49,042 nucleotides of DNA from a virus: the IMG/VR virus record IMGVR_UViG_3300025674_007600, positions 1 to 49,042 of that record; one strand, 5' to 3'. Made by a program: the position numbers and the translations under genes. Positions within the stretch are counted from its first letter, which is position 1; each line of letters begins with the position of its first letter. Under the pieces are notes generated by a model, which saw only the letters and a list, made by a program, of their open reading frames with translations, was not told the DNA's origin and ran no database searches. This document shows positions 48,354-49,042 of this stretch, one piece after another.

Positions 48354-49042
48354 CAATCCCATCCCCCAAATTGCCAAAACTCGCCTTCTTTGATCTTGTC
48401 TTTAAAGGCATCGACAACCTCGGTGAAAGCTTCAAAAAGCCAGCGCGCATCTTCTGGAATATCCTCGATGCCAAAGGCCGGGCCTTTGCCAAGAAACAAG
48501 GCAGCATATATATCCGGCCCACGGTCTTCGCTCAATTGTCCTGCGGAAGCAATTTTCATTTCCCTTGGCAATGCATCATGAATAGCACCCAATGATTGCT
48601 TATAGTTAGGGTTATAAGCCACTTCTAGCCAACTGCCATATTGCTTTCGGTGGTATTCTTCAATTGTGTGCCCAATAATGTCGTGGACAATCTGCCAATC
48701 TGGCGAAGACATGTCGTCACTCAATGAAGGGAAAGAAACCACAATATACTTTCCTTTGGGATCCCAGTTGTTGTCTATTTGCATTTGTCGAATTCTTTCA
48801 AATAGACCATTCGGATCACCTTCTTTAATTTTCTCAAAACCTGTTGAGTCCCAAATTGAGCCCCAAAGGGTGGTCTTCAGAAAAACAATATACCATAGAT
48901 CTTTTGTTTTGTCAAAGAATTTGATTGCCTCTTCTTTATAACCTGGGCTTTTAGACTTTTCATAACCAACAGAAGGGCCACGCTTGCGGTCATCAGTGGC
49001 TGGGTATTCATAATCGTCATACCCAAAGTCTGCCAAAGGAAC
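48353..49042 (-). CDS. Partial His-motif protein, N-terminus outside window
   Basis: At least 229 residues, open to the window's right edge, so the true start lies beyond. 'DWQIVHDIIGHTIEEYHRKQYG' gives HxxxHxxxE, a possible metal site, between beta-rich segments ('KYIVVSFPSLSD' and 'PDIYAALFLGKGP'). The HDxxGHxxE spacing recalls phage proteins of unknown role. The stop TGA overlaps the next leader gene's start. No firm family call; likely cytoplasmic or packaged. Confidence 0.55.
   Translation of the reverse strand, partial: VPLADFGYDDYEYPATDDRKRGPSVGYEKSKSPGYKEEAIKFFDKTKDLWYIVFLKTTLWGSIWDSTGFEKIKEGDPNGLFERIRQMQIDNNWDPKGKYIVVSFPSLSDDMSSPDWQIVHDIIGHTIEEYHRKQYGSWLEVAYNPNYKQSLGAIHDALPREMKIASAGQLSEDRGPDIYAALFLGKGPAFGIEDIPEDARWLFEAFTEVVDAFKDKIKEGEFWQFGGWD

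Noticed and set aside
1-49042. CRISPR arrays, insertion sequences, tRNA genes, integrase or attachment sites
   Set aside because: No regularly spaced repeats, no transposase or integrase motifs, and no tRNA-like fold other than the tmRNA ends were seen by reading both strands.

Overview
This window looks like part of the genome of a T4-like tailed myovirus, probably marine or freshwater, infecting a Gram-negative bacterium. Every supported protein gene lies on the minus strand, packed end to end with ATGA/TGATG overlaps. The phage hallmarks are a gp6-like and a gp25-like baseplate wedge protein, a tail lysozyme, a gp55-like late sigma factor and PhoH. A lipoprotein with a lipobox suggests a Gram-negative host. 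The tmRNA is the one-piece type, which argues against an alphaproteobacterial origin, because that class has two-piece tmRNAs. I cannot name the species or host.

In plus-strand coordinates the layout is as follows. 1-11.9 kb: virion and baseplate genes (gp6, gp25, a 2528-residue giant protein, a likely baseplate protein, a tail lysozyme protein). 11.6-13.3 kb: gp55 and small proteins. 13.3-29.7 kb: a 17-gene glycan island, AT-rich in its middle, with two nucleotide-sugar dehydrogenases, two epimerases (one like GDP-mannose 3,5-epimerase), a sulfotransferase, three methyltransferase-like proteins, an aminotransferase, an ATP-grasp/HAD fusion and about seven glycosyltransferases. Together these could build and attach a modified, possibly sulfated and methylated, sugar chain to the virion or the host surface. 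29.7-34.5 kb: a Cas4/RecB-type nuclease, a zincin-like protein, PIN-PhoH, an HxGH nucleotidyltransferase and small membrane proteins. 34.6-35.0 kb: a tmRNA. 35.0-40.8 kb: accessory proteins, including a ligase-like/NMNAT-like fusion, a zincin with an internal start, and a virion protein with three C1q/TNF-like repeats. 40.8-49.0 kb: an amidoligase-like protein, then a run of genes for kinase-like, ParB/Srx-like, cysteine-peptidase-like, WCTA-domain, nuclease, lipoprotein and unknown proteins.

The most interesting observation is in the last region. At least five consecutive or near-consecutive proteins of unrelated fold start with the same leader, roughly MKLLLExWxxFLxE, and the similarity is visible at DNA level. 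It resembles the short capsid-targeting sequence of T4 internal head proteins (MKTYQEFIAE, cut after the Glu by the prohead protease). I infer a modular set of enzymes packaged inside the capsid and injected with the DNA: kinase-like, ParB-like, peptidase-like and others. Second is the phage-encoded tmRNA, whose 5' end directly abuts the stop codon of the gene before it and which encodes a 14-residue tag ending in LAA.

Regulation visible in the sequence: one near-consensus sigma70 promoter (31808-31836), one strong intrinsic terminator (33257-33276), and a repeated intergenic motif, ACTATTTA(TAA) on the coding strand, before four genes. Its complement contains the T4 late-promoter core TATAAATA.
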